From assembly GCA_029263635.1 (NCBI GenBank), contig JAJUFY010000064.1, forward strand, positions 1-9,758: a stretch of 9,758 nt of DNA, in the 5' to 3' direction. Each line of letters opens with the position of its first letter. The first letter of the stretch is position 1. The stretch is from Ectothiorhodospiraceae bacterium. GTDB lineage: Bacteria > Pseudomonadota > Gammaproteobacteria > Nitrococcales > AK92. Below, piece after piece: positions 1 through 6,156 of this stretch. The notes under the pieces are model-generated. The model had not been told where the DNA came from, ran no database searches, and saw nothing but the letters and a program-made list of their open reading frames with translations. The translations under genes and the position numbers were made by a program.

Positions 1-216
1 CATGCGCGCGAAATGCGCCGCCTGCGCCGGGAAATCCGCAACAGCAATCGCCGCACCATCGCCATGATCGCCGCCGCGACCTGCATCCTCAGCGCCGTCA
101 CCATGCTCGCCAGCAGCGGTGTCTTGCTTGCCGTTCTCGACCAGATGCCGCCACTGGCCTGGGCGCTAGGCGGACTGGGGATGGTCCTGCTGCTCTACGC
201 CTGGCTGAAGCGCTAG
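1..216 (+). CDS. ubiB: C-terminal end of a membrane-tailed protein, probably UbiB (5' partial)
   Basis: The reading frame is open from the first base, so only about the last 71 residues of a longer gene are visible; it ends at a TAG at 214-216. The visible part starts with an Arg-rich amphipathic stretch (REMRRLRREIRNSNRRT), followed by two hydrophobic segments of about 20 residues separated by a short polar turn (LDQMPP), and ends in LKR. This basic stretch plus paired C-terminal transmembrane helices is how the UbiB/ABC1 atypical kinase family ends. UbiB supports ubiquinone biosynthesis at the inner membrane. The kinase-like domain lies outside the window, so the name is inferred from tail architecture only. 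A different two-helix membrane protein remains possible. The gene converges on yibQ across 46 bases, in which I see no clear terminator. Confidence 0.5.
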   Translation, partial: HAREMRRLRREIRNSNRRTIAMIAAATCILSAVTMLASSGVLLAVLDQMPPLAWALGGLGMVLLLYAWLKR

Positions 217-262
217 CCACCACGGCAGGGACACGAGCAATGGGATCCAGCAGGCAGCCGCA

Positions 263-1039
263 CTAGCGGGCTGTGAGCGCGCGCCAGGCTTCCTGCTCCT
301 GTTGCTGCCTGGCAATCATCTCCCGCAATGGGATCAGCTCCACGCCCAGGGCCTGCAGAGTCGGCAGCCGCCGCTCGAGCAGCTCCAGGGTGGCGGCATG
401 CGGGTGGCCGATGGCAACGGCCAGGCCCTGGCGCCGGGCCAGGGCGATGAGCCGGTCGAACTCGGCCGCCACCGCCGCCGGCGACGGGTCGTGATCGAGA
501 AACACGTGGCGGCGCAGCGCCGGCACCCCCTGCTCGTGCGCCATGCGCTCGGCCACGGTCTGGGCGCTGGTGCGGCTGTCGACGAAGAACAGATTGCCGC
601 GCGCCTTCAGCTCCTGCATCAGCCAGGTCATGTGGCCCGGATGCCGGGTCAGCAGGCTGCCCATGTGATTGTTGACGCCGCTGACATGGGGCACGGTCGC
701 CAGGGCGCGCCGCACCGCATCGACGAATTCGGTCCGGTCCATATGCAGGGTGACCGCGCCCGGCCCTAGCGGCCCGTCCTCGATCGCCTGCATGGGCATG
801 TGGAGCAGGACTTCCTTGCCCTGTGCGTGCGCGAGCTCGGCCAGCGCCGGACCATGCGGGGTGTGCGGCAGAAATGCGAAGGCGACCGGCCCCGGAAGGT
901 CGATCGCCCGTCGGTCCGCCCGTAGCCGGGCGCCGATGTCGTCGATGATGATGCTGATGGCCGGGGGAGCACCGCCGGCGCCTGCCGCCGCCAGCGGCGG
1001 CAGCAGGCATAACAGGAACGCCAGGACCCGTGCCAGCAA
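263..1039 (-). CDS. yibQ: Divergent polysaccharide deacetylase, YibQ family (DUF610)
   Basis: A 258-residue secreted protein of the divergent polysaccharide deacetylase family, related to the NodB fold; its substrate is not established. Residues 1-19 form a hydrophobic signal peptide (MLARVLAFLLCLLPPLAAA). Family motifs follow in order: IIDDIG at 31-36 with paired aspartates, LHMPM at 79-83, GVNNHMGS at 121-128, FVDSRTS at 152-158, LDHD at 181-184 and IGHPH at 210-214. These conserved Asp and His residues fit a metal-binding deacetylase core, although activity has rarely been shown for this group. The start is a TTG at 1039-1037. It is the first usable start after the ctpA stop and is preceded by a GGGG at 1050-1047 that could pair with 16S rRNA. 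The gene follows ctpA in the same frame with only one codon between the ctpA TGA and this TTG, so the two are almost certainly cotranscribed and translationally coupled. The envC-ctpA-yibQ order suggests a role in envelope or peptidoglycan maintenance. Confidence 0.87.
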   Translation of the reverse strand: MLARVLAFLLCLLPPLAAAGAGGAPPAISIIIDDIGARLRADRRAIDLPGPVAFAFLPHTPHGPALAELAHAQGKEVLLHMPMQAIEDGPLGPGAVTLHMDRTEFVDAVRRALATVPHVSGVNNHMGSLLTRHPGHMTWLMQELKARGNLFFVDSRTSAQTVAERMAHEQGVPALRRHVFLDHDPSPAAVAAEFDRLIALARRQGLAVAIGHPHAATLELLERRLPTLQALGVELIPLREMIARQQQEQEAWRALTAR

Positions 1040-1042
1040 GCG

Positions 1043-2353
1043 TCAACCCCGATTCATGCGGCTGTTGGCGATGACAAGTCCACGCAGCAGGTTGACGGCC
1101 TCGGTCAGTGCGTAGTCGTCGCCGGTGCCGGCCTGCCCGGCCGTGGTCTCATCGCCCGCCATTTCGCCCTTGGCATCGGGATTGCTGAGATGCCCCTTGA
1201 GGTCCACTTCGCGCAGCCGCTCGACCCTGGGGGTATCGATCCTCTCCAGCTTGTAGGCTGCCAGCTGCACGTCCGGCTTGATGCCTTCGGCCTGGATGGA
1301 ACGGCCGGCCGGGGTGAAATAGCGCGCCGTGGTGATCTTGATGGCGCCGCCCTGCTTCAGCGGCATGATGGTCTGCACCGAGCCCTTGCCGAAGGTCTGG
1401 CTGCCCATGATGATGGCGCGGCCGTGATCCTGCAGGGCGCCGGCGACGATCTCGGATGCCGAGGCGGAACCTTCGTTCACCAGCACCACCAGCGGCGCGT
1501 CGTCGAGCAGGTCGTCCGGCGTGGCGAACCAGCTGGTCTGCAGCTTTTCGCGGCGGCCGTCGGTGTAGACGATCTTGCCGTCGCGCAGGAAGGCGTCCGA
1601 CACCTGCACGGCAGCGTTCAGCACGCCACCCGGGTTGTTGCGCAGGTCCAGCACCAGCCCCTGCAGCTTGCCGCCGGCCTCCTTCTTGAGCGCCTCGAGG
1701 GCCTCCACCAGATCCTGGCCGGTGCGCGACTGGAACTGGCTGATCCGCACGTAGCCCAGGCCGTCGTCGATCATGCGGCTCCGCACGCTCTTCACCTGCA
1801 CCACGGCGCGGGTGAGGGTGACGGTGAACGGCTCGCCCTTGCCTTCGCGCAGCACGGTCAGATCGATGTTGGTGCCCGGCTCGCCGCGCATGAGCTTGAC
1901 GGCCTCGCTGAGCGACATGCCCTTCACCGGCCGGTTGTCGAGCCGCACGATCAGGTCGCCCGCTCGCAGGCCGGCCTTGGCGGCCGGGGTGTCGTCGATC
2001 GGCGCGATGACCTTGACCAAGCCGTCCTGCTGGCCGACTTCGATGCCCAGCCCGCCGAATTCGCCGTTGGTGCTGGCCTGCAGGTCCTGGTACTGAGCGA
2101 CGTCGAGATAGGAGGAGTGCGGATCGAGACCGCTGAGCATGCCGCGCACGGCGTTCTCGATCAGGGTCTTGTCGTCGACCTGCTCGACGTAGTCCCGCTT
2201 GATCCGCGCATACGCCTCGCTGAAAGCGCGCAGCTCTTCGAGCGGCAGCTCGGCATGCCGTTCGGCTTCGGCCGCCACTGCGGGCGCCACCGAACCGAGA
2301 AAACCGAGAGACACGCCGGTGCAAAGCGCAAGAAGAGTAGGCTTGAATCGCAT
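1043..2353 (-). CDS. ctpA: Carboxy-terminal processing protease CtpA (S41 family)
   Basis: A periplasmic serine protease of 436 residues, a normal length for the CtpA/Prc-like S41A family, which cleaves near protein C-termini. Residues 1-28 are a signal peptide ending in AVAA. A helical N-terminal region with the GLDPHSSYL motif (75-83) precedes a PDZ domain at about 95-180 (EFGGLGIEV near its start). The protease core follows, with LDLRNNPGG at 235-243. The catalytic serine is Ser298 within GSASASEI and the general base is Lys323 in FGKGSVQ, 25 residues later as in characterised CtpB. Gln327 completes the usual triad. The frame is open further upstream, but the ATG at 2353-2351 is the right start: it opens the signal peptide and has an AGGAG 7 bases before it. 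The last about 50 residues are polar and glycine/threonine-rich before a conserved-looking C-terminal helix. It lies downstream of envC and directly upstream of yibQ. Members of this family in other bacteria degrade cell-wall hydrolases and their regulators, so its targets may include envelope hydrolases (inference). Confidence 0.96.
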   Translation of the reverse strand: MRFKPTLLALCTGVSLGFLGSVAPAVAAEAERHAELPLEELRAFSEAYARIKRDYVEQVDDKTLIENAVRGMLSGLDPHSSYLDVAQYQDLQASTNGEFGGLGIEVGQQDGLVKVIAPIDDTPAAKAGLRAGDLIVRLDNRPVKGMSLSEAVKLMRGEPGTNIDLTVLREGKGEPFTVTLTRAVVQVKSVRSRMIDDGLGYVRISQFQSRTGQDLVEALEALKKEAGGKLQGLVLDLRNNPGGVLNAAVQVSDAFLRDGKIVYTDGRREKLQTSWFATPDDLLDDAPLVVLVNEGSASASEIVAGALQDHGRAIIMGSQTFGKGSVQTIMPLKQGGAIKITTARYFTPAGRSIQAEGIKPDVQLAAYKLERIDTPRVERLREVDLKGHLSNPDAKGEMAGDETTAGQAGTGDDYALTEAVNLLRGLVIANSRMNRG

Positions 2354-2360
2354 AAAGCTG

Positions 2361-2365
2361 CTCCT
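2361..2365 (-). promoter_or_regulatory. Ribosome binding site of ctpA
   Basis: AGGAG on the minus strand, 7 bases before the ATG at 2353. It decides the start, because the same frame stays open for another 76 codons upstream without any signal peptide or comparable ribosome binding site. Confidence 0.8.
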
Positions 2366-2444
2366 GGCGAATGTATCGTTGCGGCTGCCCGCAGGCACCC
2401 TATCTAGCCAGTTAACAACCACATTCCTGGTGTTTCCGTGAACG

Positions 2445-2464
2445 CTGTCACCGGCAGGCGACAG
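2445..2464 (-). other. Hairpin in the envC-ctpA intergenic stretch
   Basis: On the minus strand, CTGTCGCC and GGTGACAG can form an 8-bp stem (one G-U pair) around a 4-base TGCC loop. No T-run follows, so it is not a standard intrinsic terminator. It sits in the 142-base gap between the envC stop (2496) and the ctpA start (2353). A second small palindrome (2490-2502) overlaps the envC stop codon. The hairpin could mark an mRNA processing or stability boundary, or be incidental in GC-rich DNA. I see no good sigma-70 hexamer pair for ctpA in this gap, so cotranscription with envC is the simplest reading. Confidence 0.35.
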
Positions 2465-2495
2465 GAACGGACCGGACGGCGCAAGTTGTGCGGTA

Positions 2496-3662
2496 CTACC
2501 GCCCCCCCGTTGGCTGCAGCCACAGCAGCGGATCGACCGGTTCCCCCCTGGACCGCACCTCGAAGTATAAACCCGGCGCACGCCGCGTGCCGCCGGCGCC
2601 TACCGCAGCGACGACGTCCCCCGTCTGCACCCAGTCACCGTTTTCCTTATAGATCGCTTCATTGTGTCCATAAAGAGTCATGAAGCCGTCGCCATGGTCG
2701 ACGATCAGCAGCAGTCCGAAGCCCCGCAGCCAATCGGCGAAGACCACCCGCCCGCGCGCTACCGCACGCACCGGATCGCCCGGCTTGGCTGCGATCAGGA
2801 CCCCGCTCCAGCGCATCTCGCCCAGGCCGCGTTCTTCACCGAAACGGGCCAGCAGCGCACCCTGCAGCGGCCAGGCCAGCCGGCCCCGACTGGCCGTGAA
2901 CGGCCGCTGGTCAAAGCGCAGATCCTTGACGTCGGCGAGCGCATCCCGCAGCCGCGCGAGCAGCCGCTCCAGCGCTTCGGCATCGGCCTGCAGCCGGCTC
3001 AGCTCCTGGCCGCTCGCGGCGACCCGGGCTTCGATGGCCGCAAGCGCCGTGGCGCGCTCGCGCCTGGCCGCCGCCAGCTCCCGCTGGGCGGCAAGCTCCT
3101 GGTCACGCAGCTCGGCGACCCTGCTCGTCTCCGCCGCCAGCCGGCGCTCGAGCCCGGCGAGCCGCTGCAGTTCGGCTGTCGCCGCCTCCAGCTCCTGCCG
3201 GCGGGCAGCCTGCAGGTAGCGATGGTAGGTCAGCACCCGGCCCAGCTGCAGCGGGTCGTCGGTGCTCAGCAGCAGTTTCAGGTAGCCGTCGCGGCTGCTG
3301 GCATAGGCAGCCCGCAGCTGGCGGGCGAGCTCGCTGCGGTTGGCGTCGATCCGGGCCTGCTGCCCCGCCACCTCGCGCCGCAGGGCGTGCACCCGTTCCT
3401 GGCCGGCGGCCAGCTGCCGTTCCAGGTCGCGCAGCCGGGCAGCGGTCCGGGCAATCCTGGCGTCGAGCTTGCGCAGCTGGCTGCTGGCCGCATCCTGCTG
3501 CGCCTGTTCTCGCCGCAACTGCGCCTGCACCTGGCGGATCTGCTCGCGCACCTGTCCCAGCCGCGCCTCCGATTCCCGGTAGTCGGGGCTGGCGACAGCC
3601 AGGGAAGACACTGGAAGCAGGACAGCGAAAACTAGGGAATACGCCAGATGATGGAGTTTCAT
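2496..3662 (-). CDS. envC: Murein hydrolase activator EnvC (coiled coil plus degenerate LytM domain)
   Basis: A 388-residue periplasmic protein. Residues 1-25 are a signal peptide (ends LAVAS). Residues about 29-245 are a long Arg/Gln/Ala/Leu-rich coiled coil with heptad-like spacing. Residues about 260-385 are a LytM (M23) domain. In E. coli the coiled coil is recruited by FtsEX and the LytM domain activates the amidases AmiA and AmiB to split septal peptidoglycan. The domain is catalytically degenerate, as in true EnvC: the zinc-ligand positions of active LytM enzymes (HxxxD and the late HxH) are occupied by Trp285, Leu289, Gly364 and Tyr366, within RWSGVL and GLYFEVR. Only the His of LYGHN (His333) is kept. 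It is therefore called an activator rather than an endopeptidase. The ATG at 3662-3660 begins the signal peptide; no strong ribosome binding site is visible before it. It is first in an envC-ctpA-yibQ cluster, divergent from the ArsR-family gene. Confidence 0.94.
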   Translation of the reverse strand: MKLHHLAYSLVFAVLLPVSSLAVASPDYRESEARLGQVREQIRQVQAQLRREQAQQDAASSQLRKLDARIARTAARLRDLERQLAAGQERVHALRREVAGQQARIDANRSELARQLRAAYASSRDGYLKLLLSTDDPLQLGRVLTYHRYLQAARRQELEAATAELQRLAGLERRLAAETSRVAELRDQELAAQRELAAARRERATALAAIEARVAASGQELSRLQADAEALERLLARLRDALADVKDLRFDQRPFTASRGRLAWPLQGALLARFGEERGLGEMRWSGVLIAAKPGDPVRAVARGRVVFADWLRGFGLLLIVDHGDGFMTLYGHNEAIYKENGDWVQTGDVVAAVGAGGTRRAPGLYFEVRSRGEPVDPLLWLQPTGGR

Positions 3663-3696
3663 ATCGGGGCCGGACCGGACTAGAGTTCAATATGCT

Positions 3697-3714
3697 GATG
3701 AACTGCCATTCATC
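3697..3714. promoter_or_regulatory. Inverted repeat, candidate operator between envC and the arsR-like gene
   Basis: GATGAA-CTGCCA-TTCATC is a perfect 6-base inverted repeat with a 6-base spacer, in the 177-base region between the divergent envC and ArsR-family starts. Its right arm coincides with the best -35 candidate for the plus-strand gene. ArsR-family regulators commonly bind inverted repeats that overlap their own promoter, so autoregulation is a reasonable inference. There is no independent evidence of binding. Confidence 0.35.
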
Positions 3715-3736
3715 TGTCGCCACAATGCTGTATCAT
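3709..3736 (+). promoter_or_regulatory. Possible sigma-70 promoter for the ArsR-family gene
   Basis: TATCAT at 3731-3736 matches five of six bases of the -10 consensus. A weak -35 (TTCATC, 3709-3714) lies 16 bases upstream. Transcription would start near 3743 and leave a leader of about 100 bases, which includes a small CCCGG-CATTA-CCGGG hairpin at 3795-3809. The -35 match is poor (three of six), so the call is tentative. Confidence 0.35.
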
Positions 3737-3839
3737 TAGCTGCAGTTTGTCAGTCGTTAGATTTACTCGCCTGTTTCTACAGGGAAGACGACGCCCCGGC
3801 ATTACCGGGCTACTCAGCAACAACAAGAGGGTCCAAGGA

Positions 3840-4154
3840 ATGGTCTCGATCGTTGAAGATGACATTCAACCCGCCGCCCGCGCTCTCAAGGCGATGTCGC
3901 ACCCGCTGCGCCTGCGCATCCTCTGTGTCCTGGCCGACACCGAGGTCAACGTGCAGGACATCGTGACCGAGGTGGGCACGTCCCAGAGCAACATCTCGCA
4001 GCATCTTGCCATCCTGCGCGAGAAAGGCATCATCGCCGCCCGCAAGGATGCGAACCGCGTCTACTATCGCGTACAGGACAGGCGCATCCTGAATCTTATT
4101 GGTATGATGCGCGACGTATTCGCGGCGCCGCGCTACCCTCGGGCCTTGCCTTGA
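3840..4154 (+). CDS. ArsR-family winged-helix transcriptional regulator
   Basis: A 104-residue DNA-binding protein of the ArsR/SmtB type. The N-terminal helix contains the family signature KAMSHPLRLRILCVL (17-31). The winged helix-turn-helix follows: VQDIVTEVGTSQSNISQHLAILREKGII (38-65) carries the recognition helix, and ARKDANRVYYRV (67-78) is the wing hairpin. The usual arsenic/cadmium-sensing ELCVCDL motif is replaced by EVNVQDI (35-41). The only cysteine is Cys29, so neither the classical metal site nor a two-cysteine persulfide switch of the BigR/SqrR kind is present. The ligand is unknown. The ATG at 3840 is preferred, with AGAGGG 8 bases upstream (3826-3831); an in-frame TTG at 3747 would add 31 residues unlike the family. 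It lies 48 bases ahead of a rhodanese gene and divergent from envC, a slot that in E. coli and Pseudomonas holds gpmI. Likely targets are itself and the neighbouring rhodanese-secB-gpsA genes, by inference from position only. Confidence 0.9.
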   Translation: MVSIVEDDIQPAARALKAMSHPLRLRILCVLADTEVNVQDIVTEVGTSQSNISQHLAILREKGIIAARKDANRVYYRVQDRRILNLIGMMRDVFAAPRYPRALP

Positions 4155-4164
4155 TGCCTTAAGT

Positions 4165-4201
4165 CGTGCGGCGCCGTCTGTGAACATCAAGACGGCGCAC
4201 G
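4165..4201 (+). other. Hairpin ending just before the rhodanese start codon
   Basis: GCCGTCT (4173-4179) pairs with AGACGGC (4190-4196). It can be extended outward by CGTGC (4165-4169) with GCACG (4197-4201) across a 3-base bulge, or alternatively as a 9-bp GCGCCGTCT/AGACGGCGC stem. The loop GTGAACATCA can itself form TGA/TCA pairs. No T-run follows, so it is not a typical terminator. The right arm occupies the place of the ribosome binding site, since the ATG is at 4203. It may therefore limit translation of the rhodanese gene or separate it from the upstream regulator. Confidence 0.5.
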
Positions 4202-4202
4202 T

Positions 4203-4628
4203 ATGGATCGAATCATCGAATTTATCGGCAATCACCCGCTGCTGGTGCTCGCCACGGCTGTTGTCGCGGTTGCGATCATCGTCACCGAGATCCTCCGGCT
4301 GCGGAGGGGCCCCAGCAGCGTTGAACCCGCGACTGCCACCCAGCTGTACAACCGCGAAAACGCCCTGTTCGTCGACATCCGCAGCGATGCCGAATTCCAC
4401 AAGGCGCACCTGCCGGGCGCGATCCACATTCCCGCCAGCACCGTCGCGCAGCGGCTCGACAGGCTTGAGCCGCACCGCGGCAAACCCATCATCCTTTACT
4501 GCAACAACGGCATGCAGACCGGCCGAGTGGTAGCGCAGCTGCGCAAGCAGGGCTTCGCCAAGGCCTATCAGTTGCAGGGCGGAATCAACAGCTGGCAGAG
4601 CGCCGGCTATCCGCTGGAAGCCAAGTAG
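4203..4628 (+). CDS. yibN: Membrane-anchored rhodanese-domain protein, YibN-like
   Basis: A 141-residue single-domain rhodanese tethered to the inner membrane. One transmembrane helix spans about residues 12-31 (HPLLVLATAVVAVAIIVTEI without charges). The rhodanese fold follows, with LFVDIRSDAEFHKAHLPGAI at 55-74 and the active-site loop CNNGMQT at 100-106. Cys100 would carry a persulfide. The C-terminal motif LQGGINSWQSAGYPL is typical of the family. Such domains move sulfane sulfur or act in redox chemistry; the exact acceptor of YibN is not settled. The short N-terminus before the helix implies the catalytic domain faces the cytoplasm if the tail Arg cluster (LRLRR, 31-35) stays inside. The ATG at 4203 has no clear ribosome binding site and lies against the hairpin noted upstream. 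The gene is 17 bases from secB and probably forms an operon with secB and gpsA. The glutaredoxin gene (grxC) that commonly sits between yibN and secB is absent. Confidence 0.92.
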   Translation: MDRIIEFIGNHPLLVLATAVVAVAIIVTEILRLRRGPSSVEPATATQLYNRENALFVDIRSDAEFHKAHLPGAIHIPASTVAQRLDRLEPHRGKPIILYCNNGMQTGRVVAQLRKQGFAKAYQLQGGINSWQSAGYPLEAK

Positions 4629-4645
4629 CGATCAGCGAGGACACC

Positions 4646-5137
4646 ATGGCTGAGCAGACGAATGCCGCCGGCGGCCAACAGCAGGCGCCAGGTCAGACCT
4701 TCAACATTGCCAAGATCTTCCTCAAGGACGCTTCCTTCGAGTCGCCCAACACCCCGCAGGTGTTCCAGGGCACAACCTGGAATCCCCAGGTGCATGTCGA
4801 CCTCGGCACCGACGCCCGGGCCGTCGCCAACAACACCTATGAAGTCGTCCTGAGCGTGACGGTCACTGCCAAGCTCGGCGAGCAGACTGCCTATCTGTGC
4901 GAGATCAAGCAAGGCGGCATCTTCCAGCTGGACGGCTTCGACCAGCCGACGCTGCGAGGCATCCTCGGCAGCTACTGCCCGAACATCCTGTTTCCCTACG
5001 CTCGCGAAGCGATCACCGACCTGGTCACCAAAGGCGGCTTTCCGCAGCTGGTGCTCGGCCCGGTGAACTTCGACGCGCTCTACGCGCAGCAGCAGGCCCA
5101 GCAGAACGCCCAGGCTGGCGCCGCCGACCAGCATTGA
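4646..5137 (+). CDS. secB: Protein-export chaperone SecB
   Basis: A 163-residue cytosolic homotetrameric chaperone that holds preproteins unfolded and passes them to SecA. Recognisable family segments in order are IAKIFLKDASFESPNTPQVF (21-40), CEIKQGGIFQL (85-95), CPNILFPYAREAI (111-123) and GGFPQLVLGPVNFDALYAQ (130-148). The length matches the usual 150-170 residues. The N-terminal about 17 residues and the C-terminal tail (Gln/Ala-rich, QQQAQQNAQAGAADQH) are low-complexity and variable, as in the family. The ATG at 4646 has an AGGA at 4638-4641. It is 17 bases after the rhodanese gene and 3 bases before gpsA, so an operon is very likely. secB next to gpsA is a long-standing gammaproteobacterial arrangement. 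Confidence 0.98.
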   Translation: MAEQTNAAGGQQQAPGQTFNIAKIFLKDASFESPNTPQVFQGTTWNPQVHVDLGTDARAVANNTYEVVLSVTVTAKLGEQTAYLCEIKQGGIFQLDGFDQPTLRGILGSYCPNILFPYAREAITDLVTKGGFPQLVLGPVNFDALYAQQQAQQNAQAGAADQH

Positions 5138-5140
5138 GCC

Positions 5141-6139
5141 ATGACCAGCTGGGCGGTATTGGGCGCCGGCTCCTGGGGCACGGCGCTGGCACTGGCGTTG
5201 AGCCGGAACGGCCATCGGGTTCTGCTCTGGGATCATGATCCGCAACGGGCCGAAGCGCTGCGGCGGACGCGCGAGAACCAGCGCTACCTGCCGGGCGTGC
5301 CGCTGCCGGATTCCATTGCCCCGACCGGCGATCTGGAGCGGGCGCTCACGGCCGAGCAGGTCCTGGTGGTTGTCCCCAGCCACGCCTTCCGCGGCATGCT
5401 GACGCAGATCGCGCCTTTCTACCGTCCCGGTCGGCCGCTGGCCTGGGCCACCAAGGGCCTGGACGCGGCATCCGGCGGCTTCCTGCATGATGTCGCCGCC
5501 GATGTGCTGCCCGACGCCGGTCCGTTCGCTGTCCTCTCCGGCCCGAGCTTTGCCGGCGAGGTGGCGCGCGGGCTGCCGACCGCGGTCGTCGTCGCCTCGC
5601 GGGATGCCGCCTTCGCGGCAGCGGTGGCCGGCGACTTCCACAACGAGTCGTTTCGCGTCTACACCAGCAGCGACATCGTCGGCGTCGAGCTGGGCGGCTC
5701 GGTCAAGAACGTGCTCGCCATCGCCACCGGCATTGCCGATGGCATGGGCCTGGGCGCCAACGCCCGGGCAGCGCTGGTGACGCGCGGCCTGGCCGAGCTG
5801 GTGAGGCTTGGTGCGGCGCTGAATGCCGACCCGCAGACCCTGATGGGCTTGAGCGGCGTCGGCGATCTGATCCTGACCTGCACCGACGACCAGTCCCGCA
5901 ACCGTCGCTTCGGCCTCGCGCTGGGCCGCGGCCAGCAAGCCGGCGACGCCCGGCAGGCGATCGGGCAGACCGTGGAGGGCGTACGGACCGCGGCCGAGGT
6001 ATTCGCTCTGGCGCAGCGCGTCGGCGTTGAAGTGCCACTGTGCGAGCAGGTCCACCGGGTGCTGTCCGGCGAGCTGACGGCCAGCCAGGCAATGCGGGTG
6101 CTGATGCAGCGGGCGCAGAAGGCCGAATTCGACAACTGA
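5141..6139 (+). CDS. gpsA: NAD(P)-dependent glycerol-3-phosphate dehydrogenase
   Basis: A 332-residue cytosolic enzyme that reduces dihydroxyacetone phosphate to sn-glycerol 3-phosphate, the backbone precursor of phospholipids. The N-terminal Rossmann fold begins with the dinucleotide-binding motif GAGSWGTA (8-15). VVPSHAFR (77-84) and WATKGLD (102-108, Lys105) line the active site. SGPSFAGEVARG (133-144) is the family signature. The C-terminal helical domain contains the catalytic lysine, Lys189, in GGSVKNVLAIATGI, then GLSGVGDLILTCT (236-248) and SRNRRFG (252-258). The length is typical. The start at 5141 is only 3 bases beyond the secB stop and has no strong ribosome binding site of its own, so translation is probably coupled to secB. 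It ends 17 bases from the convergent trmL stop. Confidence 0.99.
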   Translation: MTSWAVLGAGSWGTALALALSRNGHRVLLWDHDPQRAEALRRTRENQRYLPGVPLPDSIAPTGDLERALTAEQVLVVVPSHAFRGMLTQIAPFYRPGRPLAWATKGLDAASGGFLHDVAADVLPDAGPFAVLSGPSFAGEVARGLPTAVVVASRDAAFAAAVAGDFHNESFRVYTSSDIVGVELGGSVKNVLAIATGIADGMGLGANARAALVTRGLAELVRLGAALNADPQTLMGLSGVGDLILTCTDDQSRNRRFGLALGRGQQAGDARQAIGQTVEGVRTAAEVFALAQRVGVEVPLCEQVHRVLSGELTASQAMRVLMQRAQKAEFDN

Positions 6140-6152
6140 GGCGGAATCCGCC
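6140..6152. terminator. Short symmetric hairpin between convergent gpsA and trmL
   Basis: GGCGG-AAT-CCGCC lies directly after the gpsA TGA and just short of the convergent trmL stop at 6157. It is nearly the same read from either strand and could serve both transcripts as a 3' end or stabiliser. The stem is only 5-6 bp and has no T-run on either side, so intrinsic termination is uncertain. Confidence 0.35.
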
Positions 6153-6156
6153 GAAC

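Noticed and set aside
3747..3839. A 31-residue N-terminal extension of the ArsR-family regulator from a TTG
   Set aside because: The extension is unlike the family, and the ATG at 3840 has a well-placed AGAGGG. The region is better explained as promoter and leader.
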